The position numbers and the translations under genes are program-made. From Amborella trichopoda (taxonomy: Eukaryota > Streptophyta > Magnoliopsida > Amborellales > Amborellaceae): 64,000 nt of DNA. Positions 11,554 through 22,629 of this stretch are shown piece after piece. Location: assembly GCF_000471905.2 (NCBI RefSeq), contig NW_006500356.1, forward strand, positions 2,582,334 to 2,646,333, written 5' to 3'. Within the stretch, counting starts at the first letter, position 1, and each line of letters opens with the position of its first letter. The notes beneath the pieces were generated by a model. It was not told the origin of the DNA. It made no database searches and worked only from the letters and a program-made list of their open reading frames with translations.

Positions 11554-13494
11554 AAATTAAAAAAATTTAAACAAAATTCAAAAAAATTATTAGGAACAAA
11601 ACTATAGAACATTTTTTAATCTATTACAACTTTTCCTAGTTCTATTGAAATGTTAAAGAATAAAAAATAAAACCAAAAAAAGAAAACTAATATTTAACTA
11701 CTAAAAGTGTATATAATCTACCAAAAAAGTAAGAACCTAAAACAATATACCTATTGAAGCAACAAAAACAATTAAATTGAATAAAAGAAATACTTTATTG
11801 CATGGATTTGAAAAGGAATATTATTTCTAGCAAAACCCCTAAAAATTTATTAATTTTTTTTCTATAAATATAAAATAAACAAATAAAAAAAAGTGTAAAA
11901 AACTTGCTTGGGGCTTGAAATAGGTCAGAATTTTCAGAGCAACTGTATCTATAAAAATCTACTTTGAAGCCCCAGAACCCTCCTACTGTGATGGTCATGT
12001 ATGAAATCTATCACAGAGAGAGAGAGAGAGAGAGGCGTAGAAATATAGTGTAATTTTTTTGAACAAGTAGAAATACAGTGTAATAATAGTCCATAGACTA
12101 TTAAACAACCTATTAATTATAATAACCATTTTTTTTTTGTTGCAAGGTAGAATAACTTCTTCGAAGATATCTCCTTCAATGAGCAGATGTCTATATATTA
12201 TCTACAAATTTCATACTCAGATAAATAGTTAAAAGCAAATTTTGATTCAAGGTTTCGGGTTACAGTCTGCCAAACATTACCGAAAATGTGAAATCAATTA
12301 TACATGATTTATATGTTTATTAAAAATGGGAAAGGTCAAGCTTGAAAACTTATTTCTAGTTATAAAGGTAAAAAAAAAGTATTGAATGAGACAATTTACT
12401 TTTGGTATAAGATGGTCACAATTAATCTTGACCATTGGATATGAAATTATGTGGCAGCATTTAATTCATTGACCAAACTCAAAGCTAAGAAAAAATATTC
12501 TCAAATTTTGTGACATACCCAAATTAACAAATTGTACATCGGTTGGTTATAAGCAATTGTGACATTGTACCAAGAGTAAATAATTTTATTACATACAATC
12601 CCATATGTAAATATATTGCATAAACAGCCTGTTTCAAGCAAACAAACGTACCCTAGTAAGTAAAGGTATAGTAATTTCACTAAGACCATGCCTGATGGCT
12701 ACGGGATCCAAATAGTACACTTGGGCCTGCCACCAAAAATATTAGTCGGGGGATTTAATCTATCGAGAATCTCGTTGAAACGAATTCTATACATCCTAAG
12801 AGCAATATAGGGTCATGTGGTAGCACCCCCATGCCAAAGTCATTACGTTGTGGTTTCTATTTCTACTGGTACCACTCAACTAACTAACACCTTCAAAATG
12901 TTAACTTCTAACCTATTTGAAAAATTAAGTAGGGCCGGTCTTCCCCACGAATTACCCAAAAAAAAAGAAAAGCAATATCAAAGCAAAGGACAAAAAAAGA
13001 AAGAAAAAGAAAACGAGTTTAAGCTTAAAAATTTCCAGCCCTAGTATTCCTTCTAGATTCAGTCTCGGATATGATTTTGATTTAAGACACTTTTTGGGTT
13101 TTAAAGCAATGTTTATTCTTTAATTGATCTTAAAGTGTGGTTATAAACATATTTAAGAGTTTCGGGGTTGCATTAGACAGTCCCATACAAGAGTTTCATA
13201 TGCAGGTGCTCACCAAAAAAACAGAGAAAAGTTTCACATGTAGGTCCAAATGAGCAATTTGAACTAGAGATATCCAAATGTCGAAGCCGTTCTATTAGAG
13301 TTTTGATTGATCATCAAACTAGTTGGACTGTTAAAACCCCTAATCTGTCTCCGAAATGTTTCTCCAATTCATTAAAATCCGGTTTTTGATGATCTGGTTT
13401 TGGTAAAGGGTCCATTTTTGGAACAGCTAGGTGTCCACACACTAAAATATTACAGCCTTTTGTAGTGCCATGAAACAAGTACAAATTATTTAGC
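11554..13494. other. No gene seen
   Basis: AT-rich; only a GA microsatellite and short frames of low complexity, such as the Lys/Glu-rich end of the 12817-13044 frame. Confidence 0.6.
12016..12033. repeat. GA microsatellite
   Basis: About nine GA units in DNA with no recognised gene. Confidence 0.8.
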
Positions 13495-13502
13495 CCCACT
13501 TG

Positions 13503-13854
13503 TAGGCGTGGGAACAGGGCGGGCTGAGCCCTAGACCAGGCCCAACCCTGACAAGGCAAAGAGGCCATGGCCCAAGCCTGGCCTTGACCCTATCAGTGCG
13601 GCCGAAGAGGCCGTGGCCCAAGCCTGGTCTTGACCCGTCAGTGCTAGGGTGGACAAGACCAAATACAATAAACATAAACAAAAGCAATAAGAAAAAAGGG
13701 CCAGGATGACCCGGCCTGTAGCGGACCTGCCCCACCCCATGCCTGCCATTTCCTCAGGCCATGGTGGCCCGGCCCTTGGGCCACATTTTGTGACCAAGGC
13801 CTTTATTTTTTCGGGCCGAGCCAATCGCACTGGGCCAACCGGCCCATTGCCCTA
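13503..13854. mobile_element. GC-rich hAT-type MITE with perfect 8-bp duplication
   Basis: A 352-base GC-rich island, in strong contrast to its AT-rich surroundings. It starts TAGGCGTGGGAACAGGGC and ends GGCCCATTGCCCTA. Flanked by CCCACTTG at 13495-13502 and 13855-13862. Three overlapping minus-strand reading frames here (up to 99 codons) are by-products of high GC and are not genes. Confidence 0.9.
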
Positions 13855-13862
13855 CCCACTTG

Positions 13863-16080
13863 CACAAGGGTGACACACTTCAGTATAATTTGCTAGCAAA
13901 CTAGGGGTACATTCTCCAAACAAAGTGTGAGATCTAGCAAGCACATAAACCGGAGTCTAGAGTTATTGTGACCTTATATTCCACTTAGGCTTTAATTTTT
14001 AATATCTAATGTTGACCACGCAAAATAAGCGCTGAGCTGCAGACTTGATAAGTATCAAGTCTTCTATAGAATTGGTTTGAAGTAATATAATAACCATATC
14101 AATGGTTTCAAAAAATATAATAACTATAGTTTCATAACTATGATTGTCACTAATTCTTAGACAGTCTATGAAATTTAGAAGGAAAGGGAAGAAATCAATA
14201 CAGGGTTTTGCACTGCCACCAGATTAAAGTAATCATAGGGCAAGCTACATTAAAGTCCTTGCTTCTTCTGAAAATTTATGAAAAACCCTCTTGTAGTCCC
14301 CTTGTTATATATACTCACTGTACCATTCCCGATCGGCTGGCTTGGCTGAATCGTTGAAAAGTCGGCAAAAAAGTTTTGAAAATAATAGTATATAGTGATT
14401 TTAGAAGGGAGAGGACTTGTATTGCAATCCGGATTACGATTCCCTGTCCAAATTACAGACTTTCAAACCCCAAAAAATTACCTATCCCTAAAGACGGCGT
14501 GGGATTTTCGGAAGTGTTTGTGATTGGAATTACTCTAATAAAACCTTGTAAGGTCTTAAAATTAACCCTATAGGGGGTTTTCTCCTAAGGGGACAAATGA
14601 GTAATATACTCCCACGGGAGCATGATATCTTTGGTTAGCCAAATTCATGTTTTATGTTGATTATTTTGGAGCACTTGAGATTTCTATTTGTTGGGTGATT
14701 TGTGGGCATTTCCTTAATTTCCAAGAAATATGAAGGCGTAAGCTGAATGCTCACATGGGACTTGGAAACCAGGGGCCAAGAATTTAATGTCCTTGAAGTC
14801 AAAAGAGCTCTGATGCGTACACGTGGAAGTCATTCCATGCGATGGACGGCATCCTCTCTCTTAATTTTGGCGGGCAACCCATGTGTGCCCAATTTCAATT
14901 CACCCTTCAAACGTCCCTTTTTCCCTTCAATAAGCAAACCAAATAAAAATATGATTTCCTTTACTATAATAATTAGTTTAAAAATAAAATTAATATTTAA
15001 ATTCATCTATTAAAAAAATAACGCATTTCTCGCCTAAAAACCAGATCACCAACCTCCGCCTCCATGCAATTGCAAACAAACACCGGGAACGTTACGCTTC
15101 TTCCGTTTCATTCCAGCAAAATATTCAATATATTTATCTTACAATAACATGATATATATAATATAATGAATGCTAATATTTTAGAATTGCAATTATAATA
15201 GTTGTACTATTGAATTATTTTCAGTTCAATTCCGAAATATTATAATAATTGGCAGCGAATCTGTGGCTGTAGTGGCACGGAGAAGCCCCATTGGAGCTCG
15301 TAGGATCTCCATACGTAATGTCTAACCAGGAGAGCTTTTTTTTTTTTTAAGTTTTCCCTTCATTTTAGTGATTTTAAAAAATGCCTGAATAATAACTTGT
15401 ATTTTTTTAATGAAAATCTAGGAAAACTAAAACATAAATCAACTTTAGTTGTTAGAATTTTAAATTTTGTGGCAAAAAATGTGCCATCCATTAGGTTCAA
15501 AATTTTTAAAAAAATTTATCAAACTTTATTATATACCCTAAGCCGTAGGAGCATTTGAGATTAAGACTGACTTGATTGTACCAAAAATAACCTATAATAT
15601 AAACTCATTTTCCAAAATGTCCCATTTTCTTGTTGTTAATTTGTTGTTTTAGAAATAATATGTATATAAAAGCTTGATTTAGAGAGATGGAAGTGTTTAT
15701 TGTGACAATCAACTTTACGGGTGGGTTTTAAATTGTGTGGCCAAGGTTATACCATTCACCACAATAAAAATTCAAAAAAAAGTTTTTGAACTTTATAACC
15801 CGCCTCAGGCCGTAGGATTTCACGTATGATATTAAGACTAATTATGATCTACTTCTACCAAAGGCAAACAGCCTCATAGAATATACTACCTTTGGCGATT
15901 TATCCCTTTTCCCTTGTGTTTACGCATTGTTTTTAGAAAGGCTATACTCATAGAAACTTTAAGGGAAAATTGCATAATACTCTAAAAAATGGACTTTCTA
16001 AACACTTCAACTAAACGTAACTTTTTTTAGCAACTTTTTCCTCAAAAACATGTTTCATAGCATATACACCCCAACTCAAA
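13863..16080. other. No gene seen
   Basis: AT-rich intergenic DNA. A phrase with GTGGCCAAGGTTATACCAT and AACCCGCCTCAGGCCGTAGG near 15740-15810 echoes 15470-15550, so one small diverged duplication is present. Confidence 0.55.
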
Positions 16081-16134
16081 AAAAAAAAAAACGGAGACTA
16101 AAATGCTCCTCCCTTACCTTACATTGACCATGGT

Positions 16135-16333
16135 GGTCCGGCACTTCACAATGACGGTCCGGCACTTCACAATGACGGTCCGGCACTTCATCATGCAGTT
16201 CGGAGTTTGGAAGAGGTGGTCCGGCATTTGCTTCTGGATTAATGAGTGGTCCGGCATTTGTGAGCTACGGTCCGGTAAAATTGAAAATTGTGTTTTGAAT
16301 AGGCAGCACGACAGTGTACAGTTCTGGTCCGGC
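16135..16333 (+). repeat. GGTCCGGCA repeat array
   Basis: The word GGTCCGG occurs at 16135, 16156, 16177, 16218, 16248, 16269 and 16326. The first three copies are perfect 21-base tandem units (GGTCCGGCACTTCACAATGAC); later spacings are 41, 30, 21 and 57. The reading frames across it (about 109 codons plus strand, 79 and 84 minus) are products of the repeat. Confidence 0.85.
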
Positions 16334-16430
16334 ATAATGGATGGATTTCGCAATATACAACTGTGGTTCGACGTTTCTTTTTATTGGGATCCGAAAATGA
16401 TTTGTTATGTACGGGAAAGGTATTTTTATT

Positions 16431-16990
16431 AAAAAAAAAAAATGAAGGGTATTTACTATAAAACTTGATTTTTGAAAAAAATATGGTAAACAAAATTAAG
16501 GTGGGGCAAAGTGCCTAGAAAATCTATTTTTTTGTTCTTTTATACAATTTTCCCAACTTTAATAATCATTGACAAATGCAAATGTTTAATGTCTTCTATC
16601 TAGTTGATGCAAAAATTAAGAATTCCTCAACTTCTTGGAACAAAAAACAAATTGAAAATCCCTAAGACTAACTTGTTCATCGAGGAATTAACTTTCTAAA
16701 TTTTGAGTTTATTATGGACATCTCCAAAAGCTTGACTTTTGGTTCCTACAATCCCAAAGCTCAGAATTAGGCTGGCAATTTCTACTAAAATAGTGGGCAT
16801 CAAACTGAAGTCATTAAAAGCGAACAATATTCTATTGATACACTTCGTTTCTAAAGATGGATTTCTCGACGTATCATACTATTTAAACCTTGAGGCACTT
16901 ATATTTATGGAATATATCAAGATTCAAGAACCCTTGTTATAAAATTATATTTATTTTGTCGAGAGAATTCCACTTCAAATACCCATCGTA
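16431..16990. other. Upstream region of the STIG1-like gene
   Basis: AT-rich; TATA-like tracts at about 16905-16920 are too far for a typical core promoter. No clear TATA box within 60 bases of the GA tract was identified. Confidence 0.4.
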
Positions 16991-17020
16991 GGGCACGTCC
17001 GCTTCGATAGTTCCCTAGGT

Positions 17021-17045
17021 GGAGAGAGAGAGAGAGAGAGAGAGA
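17021..17045 (+). repeat. GA microsatellite in the STIG1-like 5' leader
   Basis: About twelve GA units run up to the base before the start codon. The tract is probably part of the 5' UTR. GA tracts at this position are known binding targets of plant BBR/BPC (GAGA-binding) factors; function here is inference. Confidence 0.85.
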
Positions 17046-17477
17046 ATGCAGTCTTTCATGAGAAGTGCCACTATTCTCTCTCTTCTAATGTTGGGCGTTG
17101 TTCTGAAGGTAAGGGGTGATGCAGTAGCAGATGAAGGCATGGACGACCACTTTCTCTCTCTAAACCAGAGGGCAGGGAGCAGGTTTCTTGCAGATAAGAT
17201 CAAGAAGGGCACGAAATGTGACTTATCAAACAACGTTTGCCCAGGACTTTCTCTCTCTAACGGTTCGGTGCTACTCGAATGTTGCAAGAAACATTGCCGT
17301 AATGTGCTGTCTGATAGGAACAATTGTGGGACTTGTCTTTCCAAGTGCAAGTTCGGCGAGCTTTGCTGCCATGGGGTGTGCACAAACATTGCTTACAATG
17401 TAGACAATTGTGGCAAGTGTGGGCTCAAGTGCAAGCCTGGGGTCAGGTGTGAGTATGGGTCTTGTGGTTATGCCTAG
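17046..17477 (+). CDS. STIG1-like secreted cysteine-rich protein
   Basis: Single-exon reading frame of 143 residues ending in TAG. Residues 1 to about 24 form a hydrophobic signal peptide (ATILSLLMLGVVL core), so the product should enter the secretory pathway and act in the cell wall or apoplast. Residues about 55-143 carry 16 cysteines in the STIG1 arrangement: a CC pair followed by NCGTC, then FGELCCHGVC, NCGKCGLKC and a C-terminal YGSCGYA. Known STIG1 proteins act in stigma exudate and pollen-tube growth; the related GRIM REAPER acts in reactive-oxygen signalling. Which role applies here cannot be read from sequence. The frame is open upstream to a GTG at 17019, but that extension is only a translated GA repeat, so the ATG at 17046, directly after the GA tract, is preferred. 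Family genes are normally intronless and about this long. Family assignment is firm; biological role is inference. Confidence 0.93.
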   Translation: MQSFMRSATILSLLMLGVVLKVRGDAVADEGMDDHFLSLNQRAGSRFLADKIKKGTKCDLSNNVCPGLSLSNGSVLLECCKKHCRNVLSDRNNCGTCLSKCKFGELCCHGVCTNIAYNVDNCGKCGLKCKPGVRCEYGSCGYA

Positions 17478-17760
17478 AGAGAGATAGTGAGTGTAGAGTG
17501 TGATGGCTAGTGGTAAGTGCTTATAGATACTCAAATAAGTTAGAGAGAGAAAGAGAGATGGGTGGTGGTTTAGGGATGGAATTTTTTGTTGTTTTCACAT
17601 AGGAGGGAATTGTATGTTGTGACAATACTGGTGGTACATTGTTATAGATATACAAGCCAAGCCTATTGTTGTTTCGAAACTTCTCTCTCATCAATAACAA
17701 AACCATGGTTGCATATTTCATTCTTGGTTTTACTACATATCAAACTGTGTGTGTTGTGTG

Positions 17761-17762
<2 letters not shown>

Positions 17763-17804
<42 letters not shown>
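17763..17804. repeat. GA microsatellite downstream of STIG1-like gene
   Basis: An uninterrupted GA repeat of about 42 bases lies roughly 290 bases past the stop codon, in the probable 3' flank. Confidence 0.9.
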
Positions 17805-17807
<3 letters not shown>

Positions 17808-17809
17808 TC

Positions 17810-18781
17810 AAGTTTATCTACCATTTTTTTTTTGTGTTATTTGTAGTATCCTTTATTGAGCTCTAATCGTTTCAGTGTTATTATTGTGTGTCGTTTCGTC
17901 TTAACTTTCATCAGTTCACAATGACTCGAGAAATAAGCAACATTTCAATGTTAGGGAGGAGTGATCTCTCTCTCTTACATTGAGTCTACAAAGACCATCA
18001 ATCAATTAGTATTCTCCCCCTCTCTCACTCATGCTTTTGTTATTTTGCATGACAGAGTCGATCAACTGATTCAAACCTGATTATCATTCTTATTTTGCCT
18101 CTGCAATTTTAGTTTTTGACTTATTTGCACATCAAATGGTGCCTCTAGGTCTATAGCCTCCATAGATTTTTTGTCAGTATTTCCTAGTTTTTGTGAAATG
18201 CCAATTTAAGGAGTCGCATGTGAAATGGCAATGTAAGAAGTCATACACGTCTTCTCTAGACTTTTTAGAGGGAGACTTCACCCCCCAAAAAAAAAATAAC
18301 AAAATAATAATAATAATAATAGTAAAGAGTTTGAGATTTCGTTGTTCCACGTGCATAGTATCAGATCTCTATGTATATATAATTACGAATGAGAAAGAAT
18401 AGTAAGGAAGACCGAGAGTCTCCACAATCAAGGACAATAGAAGTGCAAATTACGCGTTCCCCATGTGGGGACATTTATGAGCAAAACTTTGCTTCAAATG
18501 CCTTTGTCAAAGACTCTTTGAAGTGCAAAACAAGTATATAACTATTGTGTTAAATAAGGGCACGTATGCCATGTTCTCTCGGGAGACTTACTTGGGAGGG
18601 AGGATTTTTTCGACCTACTTCAGAATTATTAGATGACTATTTTATAAAAAATAAAATAAAAATTGAAATTTGAGGTTTTTAACACCGTCACTATCTAAAA
18701 ATTAGATGGTCCCTTTCAATCTCGAGATATTATTTTTTTCAAGTGCCTTAGAATTTTTTTTTTATTGAGATTAATGTATGG
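17810..18781. other. No gene seen
   Basis: Intergenic DNA between the STIG1-like gene and a hAT MITE; contains an AAT-type run at about 18300-18320. Confidence 0.6.
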
Positions 18782-18789
18782 GTTGAAAT

Positions 18790-19271
18790 CATTGTTGGAA
18801 AAATCAGGTGATCTAATCGGTATCCGCTCGTTTAGATGTGGCTGGTTTAGTTTTAAGCGGTTTTGGTGATCGGCCAGTATTAAAAAATAATTCAAAAATA
18901 TATATGTAAATTCTCATAAATAAATAATTTGGTTTGTAATACATCTTTTAATATTCTTTACATTGTGGTACGACTAAAAATTGTTTTGGTCACTAAAAAT
19001 ACCCATAGGAGCAAATCGATTTTTTAAAATCTATTTTTTCATTAATTTTCAATTTCATTTGAATGTGTTTTGTTTTAATCATTCTTTATATGTTCTTTAC
19101 ATTTTAGTAGACTTTTTTTGGTATCTTTTTTAATTTTTTTGAACACTTTTTTCACCACCCGAAATTTGCCCTTTTAGAACGATTGAATTCGTCAGTTTAC
19201 CAATTAGGCCGGTTAAATCACTTTCCGGCCGATGTCTAGTTAACCATTCCGGTTCGATTTTGTGAACACTG
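18790..19271. mobile_element. hAT-type MITE with perfect 8-bp duplication
   Basis: A 482-base element beginning CATTGTTGGAAAAATC and ending GATTTTGTGAACACTG. Flanked by GTTGAAAT at 18782-18789 and 19272-19279. Same family as the S4-domain intron 1 copy; no coding capacity. Confidence 0.92.
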
Positions 19272-19814
19272 GTTGAAATGGTTACGTCCCTAAAATTTAG
19301 GTTCCTAAAATTATTTTTGGGTGATGTTTTACCCGAGAAAGAAAATACGGCGTAAATAATTGATGAACGGTGATGTCGGGAGAGTGGAACCCTCGAGAAC
19401 ATGACATGAACGTATGCGTTACTCTCACGCTGTCCATCCCACCATTGGACGGTGGCAACATTTAGGACCACAACTTATGATTACGTGCATCATGGTATGC
19501 TTTAGGCCGTTTATCCCACAAATCAAGCCTCCTCCAACGTTTTTCATGGATTGAACATTTTATCTGGCCCTTCCTTTTCTTTTTTTTTAGTCTGAGAGAT
19601 AAAAATAAGTAAGAACTAAGAAAACGCTTGCTTACGATAAAGGGAAAAGTTAAAACCTGGCTTATTCAGATGTGATCCCTTTTGGAAAGTCTATTTTAAA
19701 GATGGCTTTGACTTTGAAATTTCACAGGTTGATAATCTCGATTACTAAAAATTGTGAACCTAAAAGAAAGATAAAATTAATTTTAAGCCTTAAAAATCTT
19801 TTGAAAGAATAGAA

Positions 19815-19897
19815 TGAATAGAAACAAAAATAGAAACAAAAATAAAAATAGAAACAAAAATAAAAACAAAAATAGAAACAAGAATAGAAACAAAAGC
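19815..19897. repeat. AATAGAAACAAA tandem repeat
   Basis: About seven imperfect copies of a 12-base unit related to AATAGAAACAAA. Confidence 0.85.
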
Positions 19898-20189
19898 AAA
19901 GTTTAGAAAAAAAAATTTTACTTTTATTTTAACGTTTAAACTTTAAAACAATCTTGAAGTTTTATTTATTTTTTCATTCATTGCCTGTGAAATGTAAGAT
20001 AGAATTTTTGGAAGGAGACCTTACTCGAATAGGTGTATGGCATGGCTCTCCAAAACCCGATCCTAAACTAAAAGGAAAAAAAATTAAAATACAAGAAAAA
20101 AAGATTGAGATTGCAGGTAAATATCATAAAGTGAAAATCCAAAAGATTGAGATTGTACAATGTAAGATATAAAGTGATCGCTGCATACC

Positions 20190-20640
20190 GATGAAATTTA
20201 AGGGAAAATTCTATAGGACAGTTGTAATACCAGTTTTTTTTAAAAAAATCGAAATATTGAACGGTAAAAAAACAACATACCCATAAGATAAATGTAACTG
20301 AGATGAAGATGTTCAGATGGAGGAGTGGAAAGACAAGAAATAATCAAATTCGAAATGAATACATTCGGAATAATTAGGTGTGGCACCAATAGGAGATAGG
20401 AAGAAAGAAAGCAGACTTAGATGGACAGGCTACATGCAGTGCAAATAGTCCAAGTGTAAGGCTAAAAAAAATAAAGGATTGGGGCAAAGGATATAGTGAA
20501 AATAGTGAGAAAAGATATAGGATATATGACCTTACTGAGGATATAGCCCTTGATAGAGTAAATTGATAGACCATAATTTGTAACAAAACCCAAATAGTTT
20601 GAAAAAAAGCTTGGATGATGATGAAGAAGAAAAAGCTATG
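20190..20640 (+). mobile_element. LINE 3' end remnant
   Basis: Pieces GKFYRTVVIPV, then MFRWRSGKTRNNQIRNEYIR, then YDLTEDIALDRV appear in order in the plus frames, followed by a GGATGATGATGAAG tail. This is the plant LINE C-terminal order, interrupted by stops and frame changes. It is dead. Confidence 0.75.
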
Positions 20641-21349
20641 AAGAAGTTAATTTTCTTTAAAATCAGTAAGCTAGATAAGTTTTTGGCACAAACTTGTAGA
20701 TTTATGCAAAATGTTGTTGGTTAATTTAAACCTTTCCTCAAGAAATATATGATGTACGAGCATGTAAGTGACACGCAAAAAGGAAGCCACAAGAGAATGA
20801 AAAAACCTTTCGTATTATAATAACAATTTGGAGGCCGGATCAAAAGTCATGATTTCGAAAGTACTAGGCCTCCTAGATAAAAAAAAGGCATATTTCCAAT
20901 GGCATCTTCTGGAGGTTTGGATTTTTCGAGCCATGAAGCATTAGGGTTGGGAAAGAGATCAATATAGGAAAACATTCAGGTGCACAAGCCAGGTTGAGTG
21001 TTCCTGAAGTTCATTCAAAGATAGATATTTTTTACTGCATTACATATTCTTTTTCATTTTCTTTTTACATGTATTGTTAGTGTTTGGGTCCTTGAAAGCC
21101 TTTAAATTTTCTTTTCTTATGCTCGGGTACGCATTTCTTAGGGCCAAAACTCCATAACTGCAGCCAAAACTGCATATCTGTTGTAAAAAGGTATACCTAA
21201 TTTGAAATGAGTAACTGAGGTTAAAATGAACAACGAAGGTTAAACTACTTAGCAAAAAATGAAACGGCTCCATTGGGCAATTCAATGGTCTATAGACATC
21301 GAATGTTAGGAGAAATAAAATTTTCAGATTGTTACCATCTACAATACTT

Positions 21350-21415
21350 TTTAAGATGTTTCATCACCATCATCCAAGCCTTATTCGCATATCCCAAATA
21401 ATTGCTTTTGAGGTG
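21350..21415 (-). mobile_element. Short LINE tail fragment
   Basis: Minus strand reads CAATTATTTGGGATATGCG, then AGGCTTGGATGATGGTGATG, matching the last few dozen bases of the other LINE tails. Confidence 0.4.
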
Positions 21416-21489
21416 TTTCACAACCGTCGGAAATGATTGTTTCAAGAACTGTAGCTTGTAAAAGTAATTGACGGTGGAAATATGGATTA

Positions 21490-22066
21490 TGTGAGGAGAG
21501 AAAAACTCATGGATTTCTCAAAAGAAATATTATATCTGTAAAAACGAAAAGCAATCTACGAAAACAAAAAAGAAGAAACAAACAAAAAAAAAAACGACAA
21601 CCAACCACAATGCAAAGATATACGTGGTTCGACAACGTGCCTATGTACACAATAGATACAAGCTTCTATACTGACAATATTATACAGAGATCTGCGTTTT
21701 TCCCCTAACCTTAACCCCATAATGGTATAAATTGCCTAAATACCCCATATACAGATACAAAAATTTCCCTCAGAGGCGACAGCCTCGAACCCTCGCAGGG
21801 GCAGAGTCCATCCAATCTACTTGGCAAGACGACTCCTCCAAGCCTCAAGCCCTTCGAGCCTTTGGCCCTTCGGGCTTTTAAGGACCATCCAAAGTTATCT
21901 TTTTTACTCCTATCTTTGACGGACAGATATATTTCCTCGTAATACAAGACATCAATCCTCGACAAAATCTTCCTTCCCCTTAATTTTTCTAACCCAAGTT
22001 TCAATTTGCTATTACAAGAACGGGGTAGCGCACGTCAACCGGTAAAACCGTCCAGCTATTTCAACA
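21490..22066 (-). mobile_element. Probable LTR remnant
   Basis: Contains AAGATATACGTGGTTCG, a phrase shared with the tandem LTRs near the window start. Its upper edge (22066), read on the minus strand, starts TGTTGAAATAGCTGG. The lower boundary, target duplication and partner LTR are unresolved. Confidence 0.4.
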
Positions 22067-22629
22067 TGCATATCATTGCTCATTTCCCGTAGATTTTATC
22101 ATTCGAGTTTGCCTTTATAAGGAGTAAGCGAAACAGAATATAGATTCACAAATAATTTTTTGAAAGAAAAACTATAATTGTTACAGAATGCGACTTGTTT
22201 TAGGGAAAAAATTGAAATTGCTCTAAAATTGGAATAAATCCCAATACATAAAAGCCCATTACTAGCGCATCAAGAATTTTATTCATTGAATTTGGTGCAC
22301 ATGGGATGGTTATCCCCATAAGTCCAAGTGGTTTGGTGCTGTCTCTCTCTCTCTCTCTAGGAAGACAGTCACAGTTGGCATTAAGCAAGGTTGATTGATG
22401 TATACCACATTTCATAAAATAATAATTAATAGTGAGAGAGCTAACCAGCCTTCCTAGAGTGATCAACCAAAATTCAATTGGCCATGAAGAACAAAGTTAA
22501 AATGAAAAATAGGAGAGAGTATAATAATTGCTATGAAGGGAAAATTACAGGTCAAACCCTTTCTCAAAATCTATGAAACACAATGCATCTTATCTTAGCC
22601 TCCTCGTAGCTTGTGGTTTATTCAGAAGC

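Noticed and set aside
13531..13830. Overlapping minus-strand frames of up to 99 codons
   Set aside because: They lie wholly inside a GC-rich MITE with a perfect 8-bp duplication and have the composition of translated GGCC repeats.
16103..16432. 109-codon plus-strand frame
   Set aside because: Its regular TMTVRHF units come from the 21-base GGTCCGGCA repeats; no domain.
17019..17045. N-terminal extension of the STIG1-like protein from a GTG at 17019
   Set aside because: It encodes only alternating Glu and Arg from the GA repeat and would bury the signal peptide; the ATG at 17046 fits the family.
17015..17389. 124-codon minus-strand frame opposite the STIG1-like gene
   Set aside because: Shadow of a strong plus-strand gene; no family features of its own.
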